Shown piece by piece: positions 1 to 5,506 of a stretch of DNA of 5,506 bases. The notes below the pieces were generated by a model that saw only the letters and a program-made list of their open reading frames with translations, did not search any database and was not told where the DNA came from. Source of the DNA: Zoogloeaceae bacterium (GTDB lineage Bacteria > Pseudomonadota > Gammaproteobacteria > Burkholderiales > Rhodocyclaceae). The stretch's first letter is position 1. The number at the start of each line of letters is the position of its first letter. Location: the NCBI GenBank assembly GCA_031282665.1, contig JAITDH010000082.1:1-5506 (forward strand), read 5' to 3'. The position numbers were made by a program, and so were the translations under genes.

Positions 1-258
1 GCCTCCGCATTGGGCGATTCATCCTGGGCGCGACGCGCGGCGCGGTTCGCGGCAAGGCGTTTGCCCTGGGCCGACCTGCTCTCCGATTGGGAAGCGCAGG
101 CCACGGCACACGGAGAACCGGACGCGCCCGCCCTGATTGCGGTACTGTCCGCGCGCATCGCCAAGGCGCTGAACGAAATCGCCAGGCCCTCACGCGTGCC
201 GCTCATCGCGGTCGTGACGGCGCATGTCGCGTTGCTTGGGTTGGGAATCTGGCTATGA
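1..258 (+). CDS. 3' end of an unrecognised gene with a hydrophobic C-terminal tail (partial)
   Basis: An open frame enters at the left edge and ends at TGA 256-258, giving the last 85 residues of a longer protein. I do not recognise the family. The visible part starts Arg/Ala-rich (SSWARRAARFAARR), continues through a polar, probably helical stretch with an LLSDWEAQA segment and an ALIAVLSARIAKAL segment, and ends in about 20 hydrophobic residues (VPLIAVVTAHVALLGLGIWL) right at the C-terminus. That tail is long enough for one membrane helix, so a C-terminally anchored membrane protein is plausible; this is an inference. Codon use is GC-rich like the rest of the chromosome and unlike the next gene. 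The frame could also be a gene remnant, because no start is visible. It ends 33 bp before the next gene on the same strand. Confidence 0.55.
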   Translation, partial: ASALGDSSWARRAARFAARRLPWADLLSDWEAQATAHGEPDAPALIAVLSARIAKALNEIARPSRVPLIAVVTAHVALLGLGIWL

Positions 259-291
259 CGGTAAAATCCCTCCGGTAGATGCTTTTGGAAA

Positions 292-738
292 ATGACGATC
301 ATGGTCTCGCGCTTTATCGTTGCGATCACATGTTTCTTGATCTTTGGTTCTGCACTGGCTCAACCAGTCACTGAAGAGACATACCTGCGATATGCCACAG
401 AACGAGAGTTTGATGGCCTCTACATTGCCCATGTCGTAACGTCCCTCCGTGGAGAGGAGTTGAAGAGGAATTTGGCTGACAGACTTATCGCTTTATGTAG
501 TAGTAATGATTATTTGGACAAATATAGTATCTTTGTCTATTCGGATCCTGAGTCAGCCGATTTTCAAAAAAACAATATCGGTACTATTCCGGATATGGGC
601 GATGAACAATGGCAGCGGGTAGACGAGGCGATTCTTGCCACCTACTATCCTTCCGATGGCACCCTGACAATTCGTAGTAGAGAAAGCGATTCTGAAATAC
701 AAATACAGATAGGGAAGTCTTGGTGCAAAAGTCCGTAA
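292..738 (+). CDS. small secreted protein of unknown function, AT-rich gene
   Basis: The product is 148 residues and I do not recognise its family. The N-terminus is a good Sec signal peptide: a short start with one Arg, a hydrophobic core (FIVAITCFLIFG), then ALA before Gln, so signal peptidase I cleavage after about residue 23 is likely. The mature part of about 125 residues is hydrophilic and acidic, has many aromatic residues, and has two cysteines (C69 and C145) that could form a disulfide in the periplasm. A second ATG at 301 is in frame and keeps the signal peptide. The GGA at 287-289 is too close to 292 but about 11 bases from 301, so 301 may be the true start. By hand count GC is about 45 % over 301-720, far below its neighbours, which suggests recent acquisition. 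It follows the partial gene on the same strand, and no promoter was recognised. Confidence 0.75.
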   Translation: MTIMVSRFIVAITCFLIFGSALAQPVTEETYLRYATEREFDGLYIAHVVTSLRGEELKRNLADRLIALCSSNDYLDKYSIFVYSDPESADFQKNNIGTIPDMGDEQWQRVDEAILATYYPSDGTLTIRSRESDSEIQIQIGKSWCKSP

Positions 739-744
739 GATTGA

Positions 745-793
745 GGTGAGCGAAGCGGTTGGGTACGGGCCCGAACCGGAAAGTGAATTCACC
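745..793. repeat. nested imperfect inverted repeat after the AT-rich gene
   Basis: An outer pair GGTGA (745-749) with TCACC (789-793) encloses an inner pair CGGTT (756-760) with AACCG (774-778). The inner stem can extend by two more G-C pairs across one mismatch. It starts 7 bp after the stop of the secreted-protein gene, a position where a transcript-end structure is expected. There is no T-run on either strand, so it is not a standard intrinsic terminator. A 3'-stabilising hairpin or chance are the alternatives. Confidence 0.35.
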
Positions 794-825
794 ACGGCCC
801 CTCTTCATCCAGCAAGGAAAACGTC

Positions 826-912
826 ATGTCTTCCTCCTCCCCTTCCTGTTTTACCCTGCTGTTGGGAAGCATCGTGCCGAACGTGGGTCGCATAATTGGT
901 ATGGTGGTATAG
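826..912 (+). CDS. possible 28-residue hydrophobic small protein
   Basis: This ATG-to-TAG frame lies in the gap between two convergent genes. It is preceded by AAGGA (814-818) with a 7-base spacer, which is close to ideal for ribosome binding. The peptide starts with serines (MSSSSPSCF) and continues with a mostly apolar stretch (TLLLGSIVPNVGRIIGMVV) that could sit in or on a membrane. I know of no matching family. Against it: 28 codons is short enough to arise by chance, and there is no obvious promoter. It could also be a remnant of a longer gene. It is on the same strand as the AT-rich secreted gene, 87 bp downstream of its stop. Confidence 0.3.
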   Translation: MSSSSPSCFTLLLGSIVPNVGRIIGMVV

Positions 913-948
913 GGAGCATATCAGCGTCGACGGTGACTCTCACGACCC

Positions 949-2136
949 TTACGATTCCTCTTCCCTTCCCTGCAACCGGCAGATGTAATCGACGGGCGTT
1001 TCTTCCCCTTCGCGGCTGGCGACGAGGGGCGGGAGGGCGGGGTTTTCCGTGTGGTGCAGGGCGAGCCAGTTCATTTCCCAGAAGCCGAAGAGGAGGCGCT
1101 GGAGGGCACGGGCGTCGTCTTCGGAGAGGGTGTCGAGCGCGATGGCGCGGCAGGCGTCGGCGGGGTCGGCGGGGATCCAGTTGTAGCCGGGGACGTAGAA
1201 TTCCACGCGGCAGTGCGCGGCGGCGGCGATGTCGGTGGCGGTATCGTCCGCGATGCCCAGCGAGGGCGCGAGACGGGAGGGGGCGAGGCGCAGCCCGGCC
1301 AGGCAACGCGCCGGGAGGCCGGCGGCGCGCAGCAGGGTGATGTACAGTCCATTGATGTCGGCATCGCCGCCACCATATTGCCGGCGGGCGATCTGTTGCC
1401 GGATGTCGCTGTCGCCGTAGGGCTTGCCGCTTTCGTAGGCGCATTCCCGGACGACCCAGTCGTAGAGGGCGCGCGCCCGCGCCACGGGGTCGATGATGCG
1501 GCCGAGGATCGTCCGCGCCAGTTGCCGGGCTTCGTCTTCCACCGGCAGCCAGTCGGTGGCGGCCAGATTGGCGCGCAGGATGTCTTCGCGTTCCGGCGCG
1601 AAGGTGCGACGGGAAACGTCGAGGCGGCGGTCGGCCAGGGACAGTTCCACTTGCAGGGAGAAACGCGGGGCGCTGCCGGACGGCCAGTCGCAGCGCAGGA
1701 TGTCCTTTTCCCTGTCCGCTTCGCGGGCAAGCGCGAATTGCGCGCCATTCCCCTGCCAGCTCGTCTGTTGCAGGCGTTGCCAGGGATGCACGGGCGTCGT
1801 CTGGTGCAGGGGCAGGGGGAAGGAAAGGCGAAGCGGGGCGCTGCTGGCCGGGGCTTCCAGGGCGAAGGTGACGGCGAATCGCCGCCAGTTTTCCGGCAAC
1901 TGGGCGGGCTTGACGGGTGGCAGGCGGCTGGCGGAGGTGCCGTCATGGGGATTGAATATGTCCGCATTGGCGGGCGCGGCGGCCGGCCTGGATGCGCTTT
2001 TGCCTTTGTTTTTGCTTTTGTTTTTCGCGCTGCTCTTTTTCCCGTTTTTTTCCTCGCTCTTTTTCTTTTTCGCGGCTTCGGCGGTGGGAATGGCAAGCAG
2101 GGAAAGGGCGCTGGCAAGAAAGACCCGGCGTTTCAA
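949..2136 (-). CDS. exported transglutaminase-like protein with Asp at the catalytic Cys position
   Basis: The product has 395 residues if translation starts at TTG 2136. That start is chosen because GGAG lies 8 bases upstream, a signal peptide begins exactly there, and no in-frame ATG occurs before the C-terminal region. Residues 1-22 form a signal peptide with KRRVFLAS, resembling a twin-arginine motif, and a likely cut near AEA. Residues 23-46 are half lysine (12 of 24). The transglutaminase-like core spans about residues 190-330: [16 protein letters not shown], then [20 protein letters not shown], then [20 protein letters not shown]. The family has GGKCADxNALFxGLARAAG in the middle block, so the nucleophile Cys is Asp258 here, while His308 and Asp324 of the triad are kept. 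The codon is GAT, three changes from TGC, so a single read error cannot explain it. Periplasmic location is inferred. Without the Cys, classical thiol catalysis is unlikely; a binding role is possible. It is the last gene of the run and overlaps the yacG stop. Confidence 0.85.
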   Translation of the reverse strand: MKRRVFLASALSLLAIPTAEAAKKKKSEEKNGKKSSAKNKSKNKGKSASRPAAAPANADIFNPHDGTSASRLPPVKPAQLPENWRRFAVTFALEAPASSAPLRLSFPLPLHQTTPVHPWQRLQQTSWQGNGAQFALAREADREKDILRCDWPSGSAPRFSLQVELSLADRRLDVSRRTFAPEREDILRANLAATDWLPVEDEARQLARTILGRIIDPVARARALYDWVVRECAYESGKPYGDSDIRQQIARRQYGGGDADINGLYITLLRAAGLPARCLAGLRLAPSRLAPSLGIADDTATDIAAAAHCRVEFYVPGYNWIPADPADACRAIALDTLSEDDARALQRLLFGFWEMNWLALHHTENPALPPLVASREGEETPVDYICRLQGREEES

Positions 2137-2339
2137 ATTCCGTTCTCCGTCTCGCCGCCGTCGTTCGCTTCGATTTCGGGCACCCGATAGCGTTCGCTCG
2201 CCCAGCAGCCCAGGTCGATCATCTTGCAGCGTTCCGAGCAGAAGGGACGCCAGGGGTTTTGCGGATTCCAGGGCGCGCTCCTGCCGCATTGCGGACAGGC
2301 GACCTGGCGGGGAAAGTTGGGGAGGGAAAAGGATGACAT
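2133..2339 (-). CDS. yacG: DNA gyrase inhibitor YacG, zinc-binding
   Basis: The product is a 68-residue cytoplasmic zinc protein; E. coli YacG has 65. The family binds the GyrB subunit of DNA gyrase and inhibits its activities. The zinc ligands are all present: C15 and C18 in ACPQCG, C34 and C38 in RPFCSERC. They are followed by the family hallmark [16 protein letters not shown] and an acidic C-terminal tail. The start is ATG 2339. The frame is open further upstream, but that part lies inside zapD in another frame, and the zinc domain begins only about 14 residues after this ATG. The gene starts 16 bp after the zapD stop, and zapD-yacG adjacency is known from many proteobacteria. No strong Shine-Dalgarno is visible, so coupling to zapD translation is plausible. 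A third-helix cysteine (C45) is not a known ligand. Confidence 0.93.
   Translation of the reverse strand: MSSFSLPNFPRQVACPQCGRSAPWNPQNPWRPFCSERCKMIDLGCWASERYRVPEIEANDGGETENGI
2145..2148 (-). promoter_or_regulatory. ribosome binding site deciding the TTG start of the transglutaminase-like gene
   Basis: GGAG on the minus strand lies 8 bases before TTG 2136-2134, inside the last codons of yacG. The yacG stop and this start share two bases (TTGA), a typical arrangement for translational coupling. Confidence 0.6.
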
Positions 2340-2355
2340 GCTTGTTGGCACAACT

Positions 2356-3117
2356 TCAATGCAATGAACAAAAACCCAGTTCGAAACGCACGTCCTGGTC
2401 GCAATATTTGTTTTTCGCTTCCGCGCTCGAGGGCTGGGCAAAGCGGATATTGAGCACATGCCGGTTGGCGCTGATTTCCGGCACGGCCCAATCATCTTCG
2501 CTCAGCGTGATGCGCACCATCTGGAAAAACATCCCTCCCAGCATCTGCTGGTATTGGCCGCGGGCAGCGAGCACGTTTTCCACGGAACCGCTGGAACGGA
2601 GCAGGCGCAGGATGATGATGATGGCTTCGCGCACCGGGATGATGGTCTTTTGCCACTGGGCGAGCTGTTCCCGCCGGGTTGCGGAGGGAAGATTCAGCCA
2701 GCAATGGTAGGAGGGCAGGTCGAAGCCGCAGGCGCCGCCGGGAATGCTCGACTTGTGCTTTATCATCATCAGCCATTCGTTGTCGCGCAGGGCCTGGCCG
2801 AATCGCCCGTTGCTCGCCAGCAGGTTGGCGGACGCCTGCTCGATTTCATACAGGGAACCGTCGAGCGCCTGTTCGGAAACCTGCGGATTGTTGCGAAAGC
2901 CGAGGAGCGTCTGGCGCTGCCGTTCCAACTCCTGCAACAGATCCATCTTGGGGTCGATGCGCCCGACGAGATCGAGGATTTCGAACAGACCTCCCAAGGC
3001 CACGTGATGTTCGAGCACGCCATCCTGTCCGGCAAAGTGCGTCACCTTGGTGAACAACCCTTCCAGCCGGAGCAGGAGGCGTATGCGCTCGGTAAAAGGG
3101 TATTCGTAGAAAATCAC
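2356..3117 (-). CDS. zapD: cell division protein ZapD
   Basis: The product has 253 residues (E. coli 247) and belongs to the ZapD/DUF1342 family. In that family the protein binds the C-terminal tail of FtsZ and cross-links FtsZ filaments, helping Z-ring assembly at mid-cell. It is recognised by the N-terminal [16 protein letters not shown], by [10 protein letters not shown] at 60-69, by the family motif [20 protein letters not shown] at 121-140, and by RGQYQQML (186-193) followed by [14 protein letters not shown] at 213-226. The start is GTG 3117; the frame runs only 7 more codons back to a stop, and this start gives the usual family N-terminus. The Shine-Dalgarno is poor (GGCGGGCC). It lies 21 bp after bamC and 16 bp before yacG. 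In E. coli and many relatives coaE precedes zapD; here bamC does. Confidence 0.95.
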   Translation of the reverse strand: MIFYEYPFTERIRLLLRLEGLFTKVTHFAGQDGVLEHHVALGGLFEILDLVGRIDPKMDLLQELERQRQTLLGFRNNPQVSEQALDGSLYEIEQASANLLASNGRFGQALRDNEWLMMIKHKSSIPGGACGFDLPSYHCWLNLPSATRREQLAQWQKTIIPVREAIIIILRLLRSSGSVENVLAARGQYQQMLGGMFFQMVRITLSEDDWAVPEISANRHVLNIRFAQPSSAEAKNKYCDQDVRFELGFCSLH

Positions 3118-3138
3118 TGTGCCGGCCCGCCAGGATAA

Positions 3139-4272
3139 TCAGCGCAATTGCTCGAAGAGCAGCTTGAGTATCTTCTGGGCGGTGGGCGAACGATCCGCGC
3201 CTCCTTCGAGGGCCAGTACCTGAACCAGGGTGTTTTCGTTTTCGCCGCGCAGGTAGATGCGGTATTGTTCCTGGGGAACTTCCTTCTTGCTGCCGTCGCC
3301 CCAGAAAACGAGCCAGGAGAACCAGCCCTTGTCTTCCTTTTTCTGATTGTCCATTTCCGGATCGACGTAGCGGACGAAGTAGATTCCCCGGCTGCGGTCG
3401 CGATCTTCCACGGTGAAGCCCACGCGATCCAGGGCCAGGCCGACGCGCCGCCAGGCGCGGTCGAAACGCTCCTGCACTTCCAGCGTGCCATCGTCGTTGA
3501 GCAGGCGCGCCCGCTCTTCCGTCCTGGCGACGGCCACCGCCGCCTCGGCGCGGCGCTCGTCACTGCCCAGGCGAATCATCAGGCGGCGGAGCATTTCCGC
3601 TTCCAGTTCCGGATCGGAGGCGGCGGGCTGCCAGCGGGTGTTGTCCTTGGCGGAGGAGGTGTAGACCTCTTCCATGCGCCGGTTGCTGATGAAGATATCC
3701 GTCGTTCCCGGTTCCTCGCCCGGCTCGAAACGGGTGCGGAACTTGTCCCGCTCCCCGGTGGAATAGAGCGCGTCGAACAGGCGGCCGATGGTGTTGCGGA
3801 TGAAGTCGCTGGGAATGTTGGCGCGGTTTTCCGCCCAATCGGTTTCCATGACACCGGCTTCCGGCGCTTCCGTGCTGATGATGAACCCCAGTTCCTGCCA
3901 GAAATCCTTGACCGAATCCCACAGGCGTTCCGGCGGGATGCTCGCCACCAGCCAGCGCTGGTTTCCCGAGCGCTCGATGCGCAGATTGTCGATGTCCGGC
4001 AGGACGGAGGTATTGCGCGCCACGGCGGCGGGATTGCGCTCGGTACTATATTCGGTATAGGTGGCGCTGCCCTTGCCGGAAAAATCGGGCACGGTAAAGC
4101 GGTCGTCGCGGGAGATCTGGGTCAGGTCCGGCGGCACCTCCAGGGTCGGCGCGCGGCGGCTGGCGGATTTGTAGTCGATCTTCTTGGTTTCCGGAATCAT
4201 GTCGGCGCAGGCGGAAAGCGCCAGTATCAATGCGGCCACCAGTGGCAAGCGAAGGAAAACGGGGATTCTCAT
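3139..4272 (-). CDS. bamC: outer membrane protein assembly factor BamC (lipoprotein)
   Basis: BamC is a lipoprotein of the BAM complex, which folds beta-barrel proteins into the outer membrane. The product has 377 residues; E. coli BamC has 344. Residues 1-21 form a lipoprotein signal with lipobox LSAC and acylated C22. Next is the unstructured N-terminal part (MIPETKKIDYKSASRRAPTL then EVPPDLT), which in E. coli binds BamD. Two helix-grip domains follow: about 98-215 (IERSGNQRWLVASIPPERLW) and about 265-377 (RFDRAWRRVGLALDRVGF, then QYRIYLRG and a C-terminal ILKLLFEQLR helix). They are joined by a charged helical linker (220-258). The start is ATG 4272; an in-frame GTG five codons upstream is possible but would weaken the signal peptide. 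It lies 29 bp after dapA, as in many proteobacteria where dapA and bamC (nlpB) are neighbours. Confidence 0.95.
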   Translation of the reverse strand: MRIPVFLRLPLVAALILALSACADMIPETKKIDYKSASRRAPTLEVPPDLTQISRDDRFTVPDFSGKGSATYTEYSTERNPAAVARNTSVLPDIDNLRIERSGNQRWLVASIPPERLWDSVKDFWQELGFIISTEAPEAGVMETDWAENRANIPSDFIRNTIGRLFDALYSTGERDKFRTRFEPGEEPGTTDIFISNRRMEEVYTSSAKDNTRWQPAASDPELEAEMLRRLMIRLGSDERRAEAAVAVARTEERARLLNDDGTLEVQERFDRAWRRVGLALDRVGFTVEDRDRSRGIYFVRYVDPEMDNQKKEDKGWFSWLVFWGDGSKKEVPQEQYRIYLRGENENTLVQVLALEGGADRSPTAQKILKLLFEQLR

Positions 4273-4301
4273 ACGGCTTTGGCTCACTCGAAAAAATTCG
4301 G

Positions 4302-5195
4302 TTAATGGGAAATCGGAATGCCAGCCTGGCGCATGGCGGCGGCGACTTTGTCCCGGCCGGCCGCGGCAAGCGGGGTAAGCGGCAGGCGGATGCCGCCCTG
4401 CATCAGGCCCATTTGCTGGACGGCCCATTTGACGGGAATGGGATTGGCCTCGCAGAAAAGATCGCGGTGCAGGCCGAGCAGGGAAAAATGAATCTCCCGC
4501 GCCTTTTCCACCTCGCCGGCGCGCGCATGAACGCACATTTCATGCATCTGGCGGGGCGCGACATTGGCCGTCACCGAAACGATACCGTGGAAACCCATCA
4601 GCAGGCTGGCGAGCGCCGTCGCGTCGTCGCCGCTGTAGAGGGCAAATTCCTTCGCCAGGCCGCGCGCCCCCTCGATCAATCCGCAGGCGCGCGCCACGTC
4701 GCCGGTCGCGTCCTTGATGCCCACGATATTGGGAATCGCCGCCAGCCGCAGCGCGGTTTCGTTCGACATGTCGGCGACCGTGCGTCCCGGCACGTTGTAC
4801 AGGATCAGGTCGATGTCCGCCTTTTCGGCGATCGTGGCGAAATGCCGGTAAATGCCTTCCTGGCCGGGCTTGTTGTAATAGGGGACGACGGAAAGCGTCG
4901 CGTCGGCGCCCGTGCTTTTCGCAAAACGCGCCAGCTCGATGGCTTCCTCCGTGGAATTCGCGCCGGTCCCGGCAATGACCGGAATGCGCCCATCCGCGTA
5001 TTCCACGGCGCGGGCGATCAGTTGCTGGTGCTCGTCCGTCGTGACGGTCGGGGATTCGCCGGTCGTGCCGACGATGACGAGGGCGTCGCTCTTTTCCGCC
5101 ACATGGAAATCCACCAGCCGCTTCAAGGCGGGAAAGTCGAGACTGCCATCGGCGTGCATGGGTGTGACGAGGGCGACAAGGGTTCCGTGGATCAT
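4302..5195 (-). CDS. dapA: 4-hydroxy-tetrahydrodipicolinate synthase (DapA)
   Basis: DapA condenses pyruvate with aspartate semialdehyde, the committed step toward diaminopimelate (cell wall) and lysine, in the cytoplasm. The product has 297 residues, normal for the family. Numbering matches E. coli DapA, so key residues can be read directly: T44 and T45 in VGTTGES, Y107 in [11 protein letters not shown]133 and R138 in ILYNVPGRT, and the Schiff-base lysine K161 in GIKDATGD. Of the E. coli lysine-feedback site, S48, H56, N80, E84 and Y106 are kept, but position 49 is Pro rather than Ala and 53 is Thr rather than His. Lysine inhibition therefore may differ (inference). The start ATG 5195 gives the standard N-terminus; the bases before it are pyrimidine-rich with no clear Shine-Dalgarno. 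It is the first gene of the five-gene run. Confidence 0.97.
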   Translation of the reverse strand: MIHGTLVALVTPMHADGSLDFPALKRLVDFHVAEKSDALVIVGTTGESPTVTTDEHQQLIARAVEYADGRIPVIAGTGANSTEEAIELARFAKSTGADATLSVVPYYNKPGQEGIYRHFATIAEKADIDLILYNVPGRTVADMSNETALRLAAIPNIVGIKDATGDVARACGLIEGARGLAKEFALYSGDDATALASLLMGFHGIVSVTANVAPRQMHEMCVHARAGEVEKAREIHFSLLGLHRDLFCEANPIPVKWAVQQMGLMQGGIRLPLTPLAAAGRDKVAAAMRQAGIPISH

Positions 5196-5227
5196 GGCGA
5201 GAAGAAATCTGGCAGGAGGAACGGAAG

Positions 5228-5256
5228 ATTCTACCCGAATGCGCGCGCGGTGTGCC
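5228..5256 (-). promoter_or_regulatory. candidate sigma-70 promoter for the dapA run
   Basis: On the minus strand TAGAAT (5233-5228) matches the -10 consensus in five of six bases. Seventeen bases upstream lies only a weak -35 (GGCACA, 5256-5251). Transcription would begin near 5221, giving a leader of about 25 bases, too short for a lysine riboswitch. The location directly before the first gene supports it; the weak -35 keeps confidence moderate. Confidence 0.5.
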
Positions 5257-5266
5257 CATGGGGAGC

Positions 5267-5296
5267 AAAAAAGTGGGGGGCGGCCGCTGCGCGGCC
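5267..5296 (-). terminator. likely intrinsic terminator of the LuxR-type gene
   Basis: GGCCGC and GCGGCC (arms 5296-5291 and 5287-5282) form a perfect 6-bp GC stem with a 3-base loop. Further on in the minus direction comes a run of six T (5272-5267). The T-run is 9 bases from the stem, farther than usual, so efficiency is uncertain. It lies between the regulator gene's stop and the dapA promoter, where a terminator is expected. Confidence 0.45.
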
Positions 5297-5304
5297 TTTG
5301 GAAT

Positions 5305-5371
5305 CAGGTATCAGGTATCAGAAGAAGCAAACCATCACAACCGACCACTGTCTCCTGCCACCTGTCTCCTG
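5305..5371. repeat. two facing arrays of 7-bp repeats
   Basis: The left array reads CAGGTAT twice (5305-5311, 5312-5318) and then CAG. The right array reads CTGTCTC, CTGCCAC, CTGTCTC (5348-5368) and then CTG. On the other strand the right array is CAGGAGA/CAGGTGG-like, so both arrays are CAGG-phased heptamers pointing toward each other around a 26-bp spacer. The arms can pair partly through their CAG/CTG steps. The arrays begin 3 bp after the regulator gene's stop codon. Confidence 0.6.
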
Positions 5372-5374
5372 AAC

Positions 5375-5506
5375 TCATACCTGGATTCCGAGCCGGTTGA
5401 CGCAGACGATGGCCTGCGCGCGGCTGGATACGCCGAGTACCTTGAAAATGCTGGTCAGGTGGATCTTGACCGTCCCTTCGGAAAGGCCCAGCTTGTCCGC
5501 GATGTC
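5375..5506 (-). CDS. C-terminal end of a LuxR/NarL-type transcriptional regulator (partial)
   Basis: The frame enters from the right edge and ends with TGA at 5377-5375, showing the last 43 residues. They are the second half of a LuxR (GerE) helix-turn-helix: DIADKLGLSEGTVKIHL, then TSIFKVLGVSSRAQAIVCVN. SEGTVKIHLTSIFKVLGV matches the recognition helix and following helix of the family. The ending AQAIVCVNRLGI is typical of two-component response regulators of the NarL/FixJ type, but the receiver domain would lie outside the window, so that assignment is an inference. It is on the same strand as dapA but separated by repeats, a likely terminator and a promoter, so it is probably a separate transcription unit. 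Confidence 0.85.
   Translation of the reverse strand, partial: DIADKLGLSEGTVKIHLTSIFKVLGVSSRAQAIVCVNRLGIQV

Noticed and set aside
255..278. Seven-codon frame starting at ATGA on the stop of the first gene
   Set aside because: Too short and with no supporting ribosome binding site; the stop/start overlap is likely coincidence.
885..948. GGGTCG (885-890) and CGACCC (943-948) as a terminator hairpin after the transglutaminase-like gene
   Set aside because: The loop is over 50 bases and there is no T-run on either strand, so terminator function is not supported.
1990..2080. T/A-rich tract on the plus strand as a regulatory or replication element
   Set aside because: It is explained by the lysine codons (AAA/AAG) of the transglutaminase-like gene on the other strand.
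1051..2190. Long plus-strand frame of 379 codons across the transglutaminase-like gene
   Set aside because: It is antisense to a clear gene, is Gly/Arg/Ala-rich, shows no domain, and is the expected by-product of high GC codon bias.
4291..4300. CGAA-T-run-TTCG in the dapA-bamC gap as a terminator
   Set aside because: The stem is only four base pairs and the genes are 29 bp apart in the same direction, more consistent with one operon.
3148..4305. Plus-strand frame of 385 codons antisense to bamC
   Set aside because: BamC is firmly recognised on the minus strand; this frame has no family signature or ribosome binding site of note.
4230..5372. Plus-strand frame of 380 codons antisense to dapA
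   Set aside because: DapA active-site residues are all on the minus strand; this frame also runs through the terminator, promoter and repeats, as a chance frame would.

Overview
The window is a GC-rich (well over 60 % in most parts) bacterial chromosome segment. The presence of BamC and ZapD, and the sequence style of DapA, BamC and YacG, point to a betaproteobacterium, plausibly in or near the Rhodocyclales. The order is an inference from family resemblance; nothing in the window fixes it.

Layout, left to right. Positions 1-258 hold the 3' end of an unrecognised plus-strand gene whose product ends in a hydrophobic, possibly membrane-anchoring tail. Positions 292-738 hold a small secreted protein of unknown function. 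Its DNA is much more AT-rich (about 45 % GC by hand count) than its surroundings, which suggests horizontal acquisition. Positions 739-948 lie between convergent genes and contain an imperfect nested hairpin and a possible 28-codon small ORF (826-912) with a good ribosome binding site.

The core of the window is one minus-strand run read from right to left: dapA (5195 to 4302), bamC (4272 to 3139), zapD (3117 to 2356), yacG (2339 to 2133) and a transglutaminase-like gene (2136 to 949). The gaps are 29, 21 and 16 bp, followed by a 2-base stop/start overlap, so this looks like one operon. A candidate -10 box lies just upstream of dapA. The operon joins lysine/diaminopimelate biosynthesis (DapA), outer-membrane protein assembly (BamC), Z-ring bundling (ZapD), gyrase inhibition (YacG) and an exported protein with a transglutaminase fold. 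In that last protein the usual nucleophilic Cys position is Asp.

At the right edge is the 3' end of a LuxR/NarL-type regulator (5506 to 5375), also on the minus strand. It is separated from dapA by 179 bp containing two facing arrays of 7-bp repeats, a GC-rich hairpin with a T-run (likely terminator) and the dapA promoter.

No IS element, CRISPR array, tRNA or rRNA is visible. The least ordinary items are the Cys-to-Asp transglutaminase-like protein with its Lys-rich linker, the AT-rich secreted gene, and the heptamer repeat pair. I see no clear, complete undescribed system.
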